Assembly (NCBI GenBank): GCA_947179485.1
Contig: OX359247.1
Location: forward strand, 12,438,588-12,502,587
Length of the DNA stretch: 64,000 nt
DNA from: Allacma fusca
Taxonomy: Eukaryota; Arthropoda; Collembola; Symphypleona; Sminthuridae
Reading direction: 5' to 3'
In this document: one piece after another, positions 40,615 to 54,650 of the stretch
Numbering within the stretch: the stretch's first letter is position 1
Layout of the letters: each line of letters begins with the position of its first letter
Notes under the pieces: model-generated
What the model was told of the DNA's origin: nothing
Database searches by the model: none
What the model saw: only the letters and a program-made list of their open reading frames with translations
Made by a program: the position numbers and the translations under genes

Positions 40615-41450
40615 GCAATGGCAATAAAGCCGATATGTGACGACTCAATGGGGAATTAGTAGATCCAGCAAGCAACTCAGGCAATAGGCAATAGGTGTGT
40701 ATAGAATCTTATATAAGTAGTATCTATAGATATAGAGAGTCATAAACGGCAGAACCAATCTGGCTCCCTCCACATCTTTTTGATTTTAAGTTTTGTTTTA
40801 GTACCTGCGTAAAAAAACTGCATGCTGCATCCAATTCCCACTCCTATGCAGTCGGAATTCTTAAATCATAAAGTATACAGATACATACATACATAAGATT
40901 CTAAAACTTATGTCTGGGAAATAAGGCCTATTCTGTATACTTGCCATTACAATCTCTACTCATACAAGTGTACTCTGAATGTACAATGTATTGCATAATA
41001 ATAATTAAGTATAGTACATATACACACATCTACATATGTATGGATATTTCCGTAAGAAAACACTGGTAGCAATTTTCATAGTCAAGTCAGAAAACATGTT
41101 GAAAACATCCCAATAGTAGTAGTAATAGGACCGAATCTAGGTATTCATTTCCGAAAAACAGTGAACACACTGGGGGGCACTCACAGCCGGGCGTTCCAGC
41201 TTTATTTAGACTACACATAATATGTATGTACTTTCTACGTTTTCGCTCTTCATAGGCAATACTGTATAATCCTTGTACGCACACACTACACCACTGCACC
41301 ACACTTTTAAAAGAAAATGTAAAACTGATGATAAAATTTTCGAATCGTGACGTCAAGGGAAACCTCGAAAAGAAAAAAAAACTACCCAGTTGTATTTATT
41401 TTCTTAACAGTCTTCCAGCTATCTTAGTGCATTCACTTGTGCTCCTTTTT

Positions 41451-41456
<6 letters not shown>

Positions 41457-41484
<28 letters not shown>
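41457..41484 (+). repeat. (CT)14 microsatellite
   Basis: A CT run preceded by a pyrimidine-rich stretch starting about 41440. Confidence 0.92.
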
Positions 41485-41487
<3 letters not shown>

Positions 41488-43700
41488 ATACATCTGCAAG
41501 AAAATAAACTGCAAAGGAGCTATAGTAAAAACATTCGGTGTTCCGTGTGTATCTATGTACATCCATGATTACACTCTGTTTAGTTTCTTATCTTCAGTCG
41601 GACCCGATTTCCAGGGAACTTGTGATGAGAACACACAACACACGTCCATTATGTATACAACCCTGACAAATACAGGGGGGGGGAAAATTGGTGTACAGTC
41701 CGCGTGTCAGTACATATTTATTTGTTTAATTATCTCAGTAAATAAATGCATGCAATAGCAATTTTTGAAGTTGAAGAATTCCCCGTACAACATCAAGTAA
41801 CACGCAGATTACTGATAACAGATCCTCCTGGCTCAAAAACTAACACTACCACCTTCAAAAACTCCCCCCTCCCCATCACCCTTTCATATATGTATGTACA
41901 TAAGTATACAAATAAAAAAAGATGCTGCTCGGTCGTCAGTAAGTCAACATCAGAGACAGAGACATACATAGTTAAACAATACATGATTCAACATTATAGT
42001 TTTTTTTTACTGTATAGCATTCGTGCACATGTATACACATAACTACATATATGTTGCTTCTATATGCTGCTATAAATCTACAAGTACAGAAGGAGAGATA
42101 TAATTCACACTTAACTATACAGTCTTATTAAAATAAACCCACAGCATAGTCACCATAATAGCTCCAAGCTCTAAGCACAACTTCTATTGAATCACACATC
42201 AATCTTCGGCAGCTTAAATCAAATCAGAAAAAGTTTCACAAAAATAACTCAGACACTGGGTTCCATACTAACTCCTAACTCAATAACTTTGACCTGTAGG
42301 GCATAAAGTATACGGGACCTATGTATGTATCTATATATACTTACATAATACCAATATTTCACAAAATCTACTCTTATTGCTATTCTTTACAACTACCCCT
42401 TCGTCAAGTGTCTCTTCAAAATTAATGATGATGTGTGACAAAAATCTGGAGGGTAGCAAGGCAAGGGGTATTATAAGTACTCTGGACTCCTCCAATATAG
42501 CATTTGCTAGGGTCCAGGGCCCAAGATTTGAAGGTACATACATGTGTATATTTGCATATAGAACCACACTTCTACAGAATACACTTCAAATTTATCCGTA
42601 TTGACTCGACTGAGTTGAGAACTTGAGAAATGTGGGCAGTGGGCACGTCGTCCACAAAAACACATGCCACATATTGGATATCATACTGTAATAATCACAT
42701 CCACAAAAGTAAATACAACTTGTATTTTCATTTTGCTCCAAGTAGACAATATCTGTGAGGATATCCAAATGCACTCAATTCACCCATCTCGGCATTATGT
42801 AGCCTTATCTGGATACCCCCTATGTAACCACAACATTACTCTGCAGCACATCTTCACTTTATCTAAAGGTCTTCGTAGATAATAAATATCTAAGAGTGAG
42901 GGCAGGCTGCACTACAGAGATAAGTACTTATACAAAACACACAAGTTTCAAGACAAGGAACGAGTGGAGTTCCAGTCTTTAAAACTTTTCTCGAATATAG
43001 CAGCACTTGGATGGGAATAACATTGAACCCTTCTCACAATCCGTAGTGTGAAGACATGTGTGTGTGTGTGTTTGGATGTATAGGTATGTAAAATAATTGT
43101 AAAAGAACATAAAAATATGTTCCATTGAAATATGACTTCATATACATTTACAATAATACATATATAGATACACACATGTAAATACACTATACTGTCAACT
43201 GTCATGCCATCAATAGAATTTATAAGTATAGAAACAAGTCTACACCCTTCAAATTCGACATGCACTGTTCCCTCTCTTAACAAGTAATAAGTATCTCCAG
43301 CAATAAAAAATAAATAAATAACTTGAATCAACCAAACCCACAAGAACAAGAGCTACTGTGACGAAGACCTTATCAAACCACCGTAATAAAGAATTGTAAA
43401 GTTCTCACTCTCTGTCTCCTCATGACATCCCTCTATTTGTTGTAATTTGTGTACTTACATGCATAAAAGCGACGATATGATAACAAAACAACATACTAAC
43501 AATAAGTTATTATGCACCACAAAAACTTACAATGTGCACTTACTTATGACAAGACTTAGAAATACGACAACTGCAATAATAATAAGACGCTAAGACACCG
43601 TCGATGCCTCCATCCCGTATACTCTTACTCTCTATATCTCGACACTATAACACTCTCCCACTACCACCACCACCAATACTACTACAACTACTACTACTAC

Positions 43701-43701
<1 letters not shown>

Positions 43702-43749
<48 letters not shown>
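43702..43749 (+). repeat. (AC)24 microsatellite
   Basis: A perfect AC run directly preceded by an ACT-rich stretch (about 43676-43700), giving a compound repeat. Confidence 0.95.
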
Positions 43750-43751
<2 letters not shown>

Positions 43752-44530
43752 CACACGAACTAGACGGGACGAGTCACAAAAGTTGGAACATTTATTATCC
43801 CATCGATTTCAACACTGATGAACGCCAGCCTACGTTGATATACATTCCCCTTATACACATAATACTCACGTAATAATCTTCCATTGTGAGATACAAATGT
43901 CATATCTCATGTAAACATAGTTCTGATGCCATTACATAATCTTTATAAATATATAGATATATATATTCACACACTTACTTACTAACTTGAGATAGCCAAT
44001 GTATTTTCTACTCATTTCCTGACTCTTCCTTCTGCTGCCCTGCCAAAAAAAAATATTTCAAAGCAAATGCTAACCCTATACATACACATATCTATATGTA
44101 AGTCCTAGACGGATGTGACGTTAAACATGAGCAGACATCAGGGAGGGAAAAAAAGTCGTGATACTTTGAGTGAGACATCATTTTGAGCTCCAACAACTAG
44201 TAACTCTGTTTCTCTTGACTTCCTCACCAAATCCAAGTCTTAGCCCTAAAAGCTACCTTAGTATTATTTCAACTTGGGTGTGCTGAAATATTTTGTATTA
44301 TTTTTACGTCTTAATTAATATTTCTCTCACAGACGTTCCTTCCTACAATTTATTTACATATCCATATGGATAATTTATGTAATACCATTAAAAATTATTT
44401 AAATAGTAATTACTTCTACTCACAATGAGCAACTGTCCCATTAGAGTATGTTCAAATCATTCCTTACTTTAATAACACACCTCGAAGTGAGGCTAGAATA
44501 TAGTTGTTTTTCCACGATATTATTTTATCA

Positions 44531-44583
44531 TATTATTATTATTATTATTTTTACTATTATTATTATCATTATTATTATTATTA
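44531..44583 (+). repeat. (ATT)n microsatellite
   Basis: Interrupted ATT array of about 53 bases. Confidence 0.9.
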
Positions 44584-45314
44584 CAGTATTATTGCACACC
44601 GTCAGACAAATAATACACTCTATGTCAACACATAGAGAGCAGAGTTTTGCAGTTTTTCTTTAAAACTAGCACGCTCTCCTCGAAATGCCTACAAGACATT
44701 TGAGTTACTCTTCAATAATAATTGCCCATTTCACTTCAAACTATTTAACATAAACTAATTTCTTGGAAATTTCTTATAAAATCCTAACCGTGTCTCCTTC
44801 AGGCACTTTCCATTCCACCTGTAAGAAGCTTTCTTTGTGAATTAGTAAACTGTTCTATATATTAATTTTCTATACGCCTACAAATGTACATACATACGTA
44901 TACACATATATGTATATGAAATGAGCTCAAAACAAGCACCTTCCGGTCTCATTGTTGATATGTATACTATATACTTATATATAAACATGTAATTACATAT
45001 ATATTCTCTATGTTATATTTTTATTCTCATCTTCCTCTTGAATAAAGTATTCAGACACACACACACACACATATAGTACACAAAAAATGCATGCATGCAG
45101 ACAACAATAAGCTCCTTGCTACCGCCGTAGTAACAAACAATAGCTAATAATGGATAAAAATATGATTGTCTGCACTCAGCAGGAGAGCCAGCGTAAAAAT
45201 CTTCATCATCAATAATAATTAAAAATAATTATTGCAACTACTCAACACGGCAATTCACGAGTTTACACCACATCCCGAGCAAATTACACCACGAAAGCAT
45301 TTTCCGCAGAGAGG

Positions 45315-45333
45315 GAGAGAGAGAGAGAGAGAG
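45315..45333 (+). repeat. GA microsatellite
   Basis: GA run in a purine tract beginning at about 45308. Confidence 0.85.
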
Positions 45334-48300
45334 GACATTTCAAGTTGCTAGTGGTGGTAGTGTCAGGGCTCCCGCCCCTTCCTATATATCTTCTAAAAAA
45401 ACAAAAGGTCATTAAAGCAACAAACCAGTTGCTAGCAATGCACATTTAAAAGTTTAAAGCGGAAGGAATTTTCCTTTACAATCATTATTATTGTCTAGAA
45501 GGTAGAGGCACGCCTATACACAGATAGGTGAACTGGAAAATTTTCAACACTAAATTAATTTATGGATTCATGGAACCATGGAAATATCAGCCATCTCAGG
45601 AATTTAAATTAAGGTATATAGAAGTTATCAAATTCTATCTTGGAAACATATATTTCCTGAATGTCAAGTAAATTTAAAAATTACAGAGCTGAGAATTCAT
45701 TTCCAGTGTTGTATATTATAATGTTTTGGATACACAGCGCATACGTACTACGTACTTAATGATATATGTATATCTCTGGCTACATGTCCCTATCCGCAAC
45801 CTCATCTCAAGTTTTTCGAGACTTCAACTAGAGACTAGAGAGGAACGTGGGGTAAAATACCTGATATTTCATTTTGCGAAAAAACAGTCTTAATAAATTT
45901 ATCTACGTTCGTCCCGATTTTAATCCAACATTCAACTCCATATACAAAAACAACTTTCTGAACTCTTACATCTATCTATGCATACATATATTTGAGAGTT
46001 ATTATGGACGTGGACGACCCTCATAGATCCTTCACTGGGTTCAGTTCAGATTGGAGCAGTCATTTAAGAAAATCCCGAGGGTACCTTCCACACACACACA
46101 CATATGTATATATAAACACAGACACATGCCCAACAAGGCAGGATGAGCGAAACAATTTTATAAACATTTTGCAATCAGTTTTAAATCTTGACGGATGTAA
46201 AAAATTTGAATTATTTCACAAATCTGACGGATGAACTATGAAAGCTTCTGGAGGAAAGGACCACCTCCAAAGCTCTTAACAGTATTAACTATAAACATAT
46301 AAGTATAGGTAAGTATACATATATAGTGAATACATTTTCAAGCATGTAAAAGTCATGATAATGTCATCGTAAACTTTCGTCTAACAAACTTGAAAAACTA
46401 CAAGTAAAACACGGTGTATAGTAAAAATACATATTTATACCCTCCACAAAATATAATATACACAGTTTCACTGCTTAAGAACATGCTTTGTAGCTTCACC
46501 CAGTACATACATACATTCATACATACATACATACATAGATATTTAGATGCATATAAACACAAAAATCACATATACTATACAACCAGGAATCCTCTACGCT
46601 TGTATATGTACATAGCACGTACTTACACATATCCTCTTAAATAATAAGAGGCTCCATTTTTCAATCCCTGGGCCGAGTATTAAACACACTCCCAAAGGAT
46701 TTTCGCATGTATGAATACCTACATATACATGTTCCATTTAGGACCACTCTTGGTTCCCTGAGTAAAGAGTATTTACGAGCATGCTTCTTATTTAACTTGA
46801 CAATTTATTACCAGTGGAACTGGAGTGAAATAAGGAGTATTAAAATGTATTAGGAAATTACAACCGAATTTTTTCACCTACGTATGCATTTCCATGACCA
46901 TGTCTATGTATCTATGTATGTATGCCCGTACAATTTTTTTCCATGGAGCTAATAAGCACTGTACGACTACGTCAAATTCACATGGGAATCCTATCCCTAG
47001 ACGCAGGCACATTACATCATCACAAGAAGGCATAGGCCCCACAAAAATATAAACACATAAATATAGATACATACATACATGCATACAGACGTTGATCATA
47101 CTCTGAATCCTACATACCACTTACTGACTTACATAAACTACATACGTACATACACAGGTTACAGGTACTTGCTGCCATGTACATATGTAATTACTTCTGT
47201 ATAAACCTCGGAAACTCCTCATGGATTCTGCTCGTTTATGCTTCTCCCTTGCGTTTCTCAGGAACTTCCCACAGAAAGCCTAGAAAATAATAACTCCACA
47301 GTCCATGACGACATTTTAGTCAGGTGATTTTCCCTCCAGAATTGGGTGAGCTTATAAGGGCAATTATTATATATAAGTATAAGTACACCACGTATACATA
47401 GAGTGCCACTGTATTGTCATATCATACGGTGGTTAATCTTTTAGGCTTACGCACTATTTTATTCCTCTCTGTGTATTTAAACTCACTGTGACAGACAATA
47501 CAGGAAGCATGACGAAAGTCAGCAGAATATATCAAGTCTCACCAGGAACTCGTCAACCCTGCGACTTGCGACCTCAAATCCCAGTGTATCAAAAAAAAAC
47601 AGTTGACAAAAAAAAAAGGAAATCATAATGTTTAAATTTGTAATTCTCTTACAATGCGTTTCACAAATGGAAATGCGAACTTTGAAAACACCGGAGGGGT
47701 TGTGTGCCGTACTGTAAATACTACTCTACACAAAAACTGGCCAACTTCATAAAGAGTCTATTTACAACGGCGTATCACGATATTCACATTCACGATTGCC
47801 ACGATTTAATCCATTCAGAGTTCTTAATAGGAGATCAACAAGACAGTGGACACTTTATTGTCGCCTGAGAGTGTACAACGGTTGGGAAATGTAAGACAAG
47901 TAAGTATGTTATACGGACATATGTATGTACATATAAGTATCCACTATCCACACATACAAATGTACATAATGTAGATACTTGTGTACACTCGTATACAATA
48001 CATGCAAACAATTACACAAATATGTACTCAAATAAAGGGCAGGGTACATATCGCACATATTCATCCGTACATGGAATTTCAAAGTACAGGGACATCTTAT
48101 TTATTTCTCACTTACGAAAACATTGAAAAAATTCCATCCTACTTTATTTCCTAGAGCTAATTTAACTCACAAGGCAAGCACAAAATCCACTGAAAAGTTC
48201 AAACATAACTAAAATTAATCGCTTTAGCAGGGGTCGATACGAGTCACAAGTCACAACAACTTTACGAAATGAAATAGCCCTCAATTGTAATATGTATTTT

Positions 48301-50644
48301 CATATAATTACGGTAACTCAGTAGGTTTAGAAACAATGCTCTAAATTTTGCGCACCCCTTTAACGGTCCCTCACCAGAATTAATTGAACCAAATGGCCCT
48401 GTAAAATTTTACAAAATTATTTCTAATTCAATATACAGTACATACATACACCACAGTAAAAAAAATATCGGCCAAAGCGACTCTTTGAGTGGTTTTCTCA
48501 CAATGACATCACTGCTACCCTTACGTAAACGTCCAGAGTCCGCTAAATAAGTAAACACTAATAAAACAAATTCCGCTAATACACAGTGACCAGTGTGTGT
48601 TATCTCACATCCCAATATCACGACTTGGAAATCACTATCAATAGGAGAGCCACGATAAGTTGATAAGTAGTCAGGAAGTCGGACACAAACATGAATAATT
48701 CCATAAACAGACCTATGAATACATATGTCCCTCAAATATTATTCCTGGAGTTGAAGTCACTTTTCACATGGTCACTAAACTGAAACAAAATTACTGCAGA
48801 AACATGAAAATGGTACTAAATCTATAAAACAATTATTAAAATTGTGCATTTAGCATAATTTTAACTGCCGTCTTTATATCCTTCAAACATCCGCACTTGA
48901 ATAATACACATGTATGTATGTATATGTTCACAGTGAGTAAGGATATACAAGTCAAGAATTTAAATTACTTTTGCTATAATAATTACTTCAAAAAAAAAAG
49001 AAGTTAGGTTCTTACTGTGCAAATTTTATCACTCCCACTCCCTCACTACTATAACAATCTGGATGCATCTGGGTTCCCATGATCTGTACTTACATGGATG
49101 TGTCAACTTCTTTCAGAGATACACAGCACTTAAGAATGCAAATATCTCGGAGGAAATATAACGTCCTAGAATCCGGACTGTACACACAGCCATAACGTGC
49201 GCATGTACATACACCTACCACAATGAATCCCTATAATAATTCCATGTACATACATAATTCCATCCAAGCTGAAATAATACATATACATATATGTGTCTTC
49301 AAAGCAAATCCAGCCGGACCAAGCTACATACATATATACATACCTACATATGCCACAGTATAGTGGACCTCTACTGTTTGTACTTACACTGACCCGGAGT
49401 AACACATGTAATGTACATCCCTATCTACATACCTACATATACATATACATAAGTATGAGGTTCCTCCATATAAAAATACAGTACTTAAATCTCATTATCT
49501 CCGCATCCAAATTGTAATTTCATTCTGAAGCTGACAACCGCGCCATGCAATTTTCTAATCCTTTCATGCCCTTAAAACTTTGTTCAACACAGTTCAAAAC
49601 ACATTTATTTTATTGTTTCCATGTAAAAGGAACAAGGAAAGCGGACCGGAATTGTACATATAGTAGTCACTGCCCTCCCTATTAAAAAACAATAGGCATT
49701 CCGAGCTCCCTCAGCAGCAACCAGCCCTCATTATTACTTTCAGTTGAGAGTCAGGTTCACATAACCACACAAAATTAATAATAAAACTATTTTTCAATTT
49801 CCCGTTCTTTCCCTCAATTCTCATACATGTAATTTTCAAAAAGAACATTACTAAGACAGACTAGGTTTACTGTAGATACAGGAATGAGAGGTTCAGGTGT
49901 ATGTATCTACATATGTATGTATCTATGTGTATGTAGTATCCCTGTTCCTGATATACATCCAGATAAAATTCTACGCACAGGAAATCAGTCAGGTGTCAAG
50001 TCATTCCCACATCTACTATCCTATGCTTCCCCTCATTCTCAACACTCAATCTAACTATAAATATGGCAAATATAATGATACTTGAGCTACTTGGAGTGGA
50101 GGAATTTGAGCAACGGGAGCAAATTACTAGGCGTCTGTAGTTCTTATATCTACACAAACTATAAGTACATCCATAGATCCATAGTTGAATATACATACAT
50201 CCTTATATATATGCATGTTCCGAGTGTAATTACGAAAATCACACGGAGCAGTGTACTGGTCTGTGTAGTAAATATTAATCACCGTTTAAACTTGAAACAA
50301 CCATGAAGATTGAAGAGGTGAGGCTAGGGCTCCTAGTATAGAGTACTACTTGGTCTAAACCACTGTTAATTAAGTCCATACAGTTAATTTCTGAGCACAA
50401 ATCAACCAGCAACTAGTCTTGTGATAATCCTAACAGTAACAATATATAAATTGAATATTCATTCTCAATTAAAATTTACAATCCAAATAAACAACATTTC
50501 CTTAATGGTTGTACTCAAGTAATCACATTCGGAAGACAACAAACTGAGGAAAACAATTTCACGGTGGAATAATAATAATACTGAAGAGAGGGGGAAAAAA
50601 CGGTGAAGCAATTCCTCGAAGAGAAAAAACTTTTCGACTCGCAC

Positions 50645-50671
50645 ACTCACACACACACACACACACACACA
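50645..50671 (+). repeat. AC microsatellite
   Basis: AC run with one CTC interruption near its start. Confidence 0.88.
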
Positions 50672-52466
50672 GAGGCACACACACTACCACATCATCATCA
50701 TGAAAAGGTACTTTAGGAAAACACTTTAATTTTAACGGTGAACACTCTCAAGTCAATATAAGAAAAAATACCATCTCCTCCTCCCTCTTCTTCAACAAAA
50801 CGAATGTCAGGGAAGATTTCAGGATCTCAACAAGACGAAGAGGAGGAAAGGCTCTACCCATATTTCTTTTAGACTGTCGACGGCATTTTTTTTACACATC
50901 GTATCCGTGGCAGTAGCATACAGTATAAGACCGCCTCTATATGTGTAGTCCCATGTCCACTAACTATTGTGGATATACCTCATCTTCCCTCTCCGTCCCA
51001 TGTATAGGTACCTATATCAAATGTAATGTGTAAGGGCCATATAATAATAGTAGTAGCTGCAAGAATAGAATAAATTGGTTAAAACTTGGAAAAATTCTTT
51101 TCCACATGAATCAACCTGAATTGAAACTTACTCTTACAAGTACCGCACCACTCCTCGAACCCAATTCTCATGAAATGGGGATACATATTTGCCGCAATAC
51201 TTTATTTGAGAAAATGTATATTGTATGTATGTGGCAGGAGGTAGGGAAATCCCATTTTTTCCATCCACACCAGGAAAAGTGAGAAAAATTGCTCGGCCAG
51301 GCCAAGGAGGAAACACTTGATTGTCATCAAGTATCTCTATACATTCACAATAATAATACCATAAGGCGAGAGAAACTTGACCAATACTACATACATACAT
51401 ACATACATCCCTACATTCCATTGACTACTCCACGGACTTGGAATCCCACACCGTAACCGTAACTCTCTGGACTATAGATATCTATGTATATCTACCTCAA
51501 TATACTTGCATACATTAAGTTAGAACTCCCAGATCCTTATACCCAGTCCGTCAGTACACTGACAAACCAAATGTGAAGAAGAACATCTACTCAGAGAGCT
51601 ACCTTCACAATCCAGAGATTTAACCTTTCGAGATCCCACATTATTATCTACTACTACCACAAGTCTTTCCGTAACTAAACAAATAGTAAGTATACCTGTA
51701 CAAGAGTATAGTTCACTCTCCGTGGACGTTCTTCATCCTTTGGTCTGCTGTACCTTAGTACCTTTGCCTTCCGTCTCACTTCTCCTCCCTATGATGTCTA
51801 AAACGTTATATATGTTCTCCGTCCTCACCAAAATCTGAGTCAAAGTAAACACAGTAACCTTCAGTCACCAGTCACCTCAAGAGTGCAGCCCCGTACATAG
51901 TAAATACACTCTTGACTCCTTCACACACACACGCAAGTGTTGAAGGATATGTATCCACAAGTGTATGAGTCTAAAAGAAGATGATGAAACCATAGTGCAT
52001 GACTGATTCGAATCTTGAGTCAACTCAAAGTTCCAGAAACCAACGATGAATGAATAAATGGAATAAGTTTGAGAGTGAGAATGCTTTATATGTACATACG
52101 TACATATGTCTTGTCTTAATACACAAAAACACACATACATATAGGCACACACTTTCTGGAGACACCTCCCCCCATCCATACAAAAAGACCAAGGACATAA
52201 GAAGAAAACTGAACGTCTCTTCCCACCATTTCAATTTCCAGAGTGCTGATGAAAACGAAATGAAGTCATTTCATGCATGCAATTAACTTGGATTTCAAGT
52301 TTGACTCTCAGTCAGATCCTAAATGAAGCAAATAAACATTCACGACTCATTTCTGACTCTCTGTGATTTCAAAACGAGCAAGGAAGTCATATGACTACAC
52401 TCAAAGTAAGAGCAAACCTCACCAACCATACTCTACTATAATGAGAGACGCAGAAGTTCTAGAGGG

Positions 52467-52470
<4 letters not shown>

Positions 52471-52512
<42 letters not shown>
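52471..52512 (+). repeat. (AG)21 microsatellite
   Basis: A perfect AG run embedded in a longer purine-rich stretch reaching about 52545. Confidence 0.93.
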
Positions 52513-52517
<5 letters not shown>

Positions 52518-53387
52518 ACTTAGAAATAGAGAGGTAGAGAGACGGCGACCTATGTATGTATCCCCGCGCTTCCTTCCCTTGTCAAGAGTTTCTTCCGTGT
52601 GTACTTAAATGAGATGACGAAGTCGACAAGGTGACAAATATCTTAACAAGATTTACTCCTACATATATAGGTAGTAGCAGTTCAGGAAAAAGCTTTCATT
52701 TTGAACCTGGATTTTCCCTCTTCTTAATGCACCAGAAACATAAAACTGTCTTTCGTCAAAGTGATTAACGCTGGGTACACCTTTTATATAATCAAAGATA
52801 TAATCAAAGTAGACACACATATATGTACATATATAAGAATAGCCTGATACAATCTTCCTATAAAATCTCTTTCCAGGGTCTACGAGTGAGTCACAGTTCG
52901 GAACTAACTACTGACATCCTTCAGGTATGTATGTATACATATATATCTATCTATTAAACAAATTTAAAAGCTGGTGTCTCACTACAAAAAAAAAATCAAG
53001 TGAAATGGACACTCCACTCCACACAGAGAACATATCAGATGAATCCAAGAAGAAACTGCAAGTTTTTAGGTGCAATAATAATGGTAGTACTTTACAGTAG
53101 TAGTCGGAGTGAAGTGACAATAAGAGAAGCATTTTTTCCCACTACAACGTGACATTCACGACTTCAGAACCTCCAACTTTCTCAGGACAACTGTACATTG
53201 TACATACATTACCTGATATATGAATGGCAACAAACGATTCACAGGATTCCTTAAACTAAACTTAAACAGACAAGGAGGGAGGTGAAAATGTCAAAAAACT
53301 TGCTCCTGTATCAATGTAAGCCTTCCAATAAAAACAAAACTTGATATAAAAATCAAATCTGAAGATGTGTTTTTTTTATTCATTCTA

Positions 53388-53546
53388 CTAGTTAGTACCT
53401 TCTTTTATGTTAGATTGTTTCCCAGTTAGTGTCTTGTTCCCCGTAATTTCCCTGTTTTTCTCAACTTGTTCCAACGACAATTTTAAGCTTGCTCTGCCAG
53501 TTGACACGGCAACAGTACCAGAGCCAGTTTCAAGTTTAAGATAACT
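53388..53546 (-). other. exon-like open segment with stop and poly(A)-signal motif, unrecognised
   Basis: On the minus strand an acceptor-like TTCACTAG (AG at 53548-53547) is followed by 52 sense codons and a TAG stop at 53390-53388; AATAAA lies 7 bases beyond the stop (53380-53375). The peptide begins SYLKLETGSGTVAVSTGRAS and ends NIKEGTN. It is hydrophilic, has no membrane segment and matches no family I recognise. Base composition differs from its flanks (T-rich on plus). The opposite strand also carries a 45-codon ATG frame over the same bases, so strand and reality are uncertain. It could be a terminal exon, a retrocopy remnant or chance. Confidence 0.2.
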
Positions 53547-54357
53547 CTAGTGAACAATTTTATGTATGAGCATAAAGTAGTTCTAGTAGAATAACTACTA
53601 CAACTCTACAAAACAAAAAGATAACGTATACTTGCGTCCATACACGTACGTATACAGTATATGTACATACGTCTGTAAGTACCAGATCAACTTCTCAATG
53701 AGTGTACACAAAAACAAACGTCGGAACTTGACATGCATGTACTTTAAATACTTTTGAGCAGAGAAAGCAAGAAGTGTACCTACATTATTATGGTTCTACA
53801 TTCTTGAAGAATGAGGGTGACATGAAAGATATAGCATGATTTTATTTATTTTGCTTTTTTCCTTCTTATTTACATACCGTGCTCACAGACAACCTAAATA
53901 TTTAAAATGTATTTAAATGTCCATAAATTAACAACAGAGGGGATACGTTAACTTGGAGTATCCCACTGTCAGAATCAGGCCAAGAATCAAACTGTAACAG
54001 AATTGAAGCTGACTGAGAGGCTTACAAGTAAGTAATAATAATTACCTGTACACAATATCAACAATGTTCGTATTAGGTGCATCTCTCATATCGTCTCACG
54101 TTGACGCCTATAGATTGATGACAACGACACGACCGACAACAATGGTAATGGTCCGAGAGAAAGGACTCTAGCATAAAAAAATCATTACACGGCTGACTAT
54201 GACTATCGCAAGACAATCTTTGCGTGCACATTGTCGAGCAGACAGAAAAGAGAATTTAGTGCAGTTTAAAAGTGAATCTTATTACGCATATGTATGTACT
54301 ATGTAGCCACTCGGATCTCCTCTCGTATATCCAAGTAATGTGTGCAATGGCTCACTC

Positions 54358-54513
54358 TCAACAAGAGAAGATCATAAAGACTGTCTCCCATTTTAAAGGA
54401 AACAAAGAGCTTGGGATTATACCCTTGTCGAGTCTGTCCATACAGAACTCATCAACGTCTTCGAAAATGATCTCGGGTGCTTTAAAGGGATAAAAGCAAG
54501 GAGGAAGTTTGTT
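54358..54513 (-). other. exon-like open segment, strand unresolved
   Basis: Minus strand: an acceptor-like CTACTACTAG ends at 54514, then 51 sense codons and TGA. The peptide includes YPFKAPEIIFEDVDEFCMDR and the codons have a purine-first, pyrimidine-last tendency typical of coding DNA. The plus strand over the same bases is also open (54272-54493, 73 codons, ending SKMISGALKG). I cannot tell which, if either, is translated. No family is recognised. A join to 53388-53546 would need matching splice phases, which the obvious donor here (AAGG|GTATAA, phase 1) does not give. Confidence 0.18.
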
Positions 54514-54628
54514 CTAGTAGTAGTTATCAAAAGTAGCTTATATGTGTATTAAAGTTATGATGTATCATAACATTTGTATATATATATATATAGATATAAG
54601 TCGAAATTTTAACCCGTCATTTCTCTTA

Positions 54629-54650
54629 CATCATCATCATCATCATCATC
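54629..54650 (+). repeat. (CAT)7 microsatellite
   Basis: Perfect CAT/ATC run. Confidence 0.9.

Larger units (their letters stand above)
32900..53370. other. non-coding, microsatellite-rich stretch
   Basis: About 20 kb with no recognisable gene. It contains the longest tandem repeats of the window ((CT)28 at 38349, (AC)24 at 43702, AG tracts at 40575 and 52471, (TGC)9 at 38651). Two open segments look somewhat protein-like without recognisable family: 36085-36279 plus and 48409-48735 minus. The microsatellite-poor part 35.48-36.75 kb could be an old insertion. Otherwise this is probably intron of the minus-strand transcription unit. Confidence 0.5.

Noticed and set aside
42948-43349. 133-codon open frame on the minus strand
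   Set aside because: It runs through AC/TATG repeats (HTHTHV stretch) and has no recognised domain.
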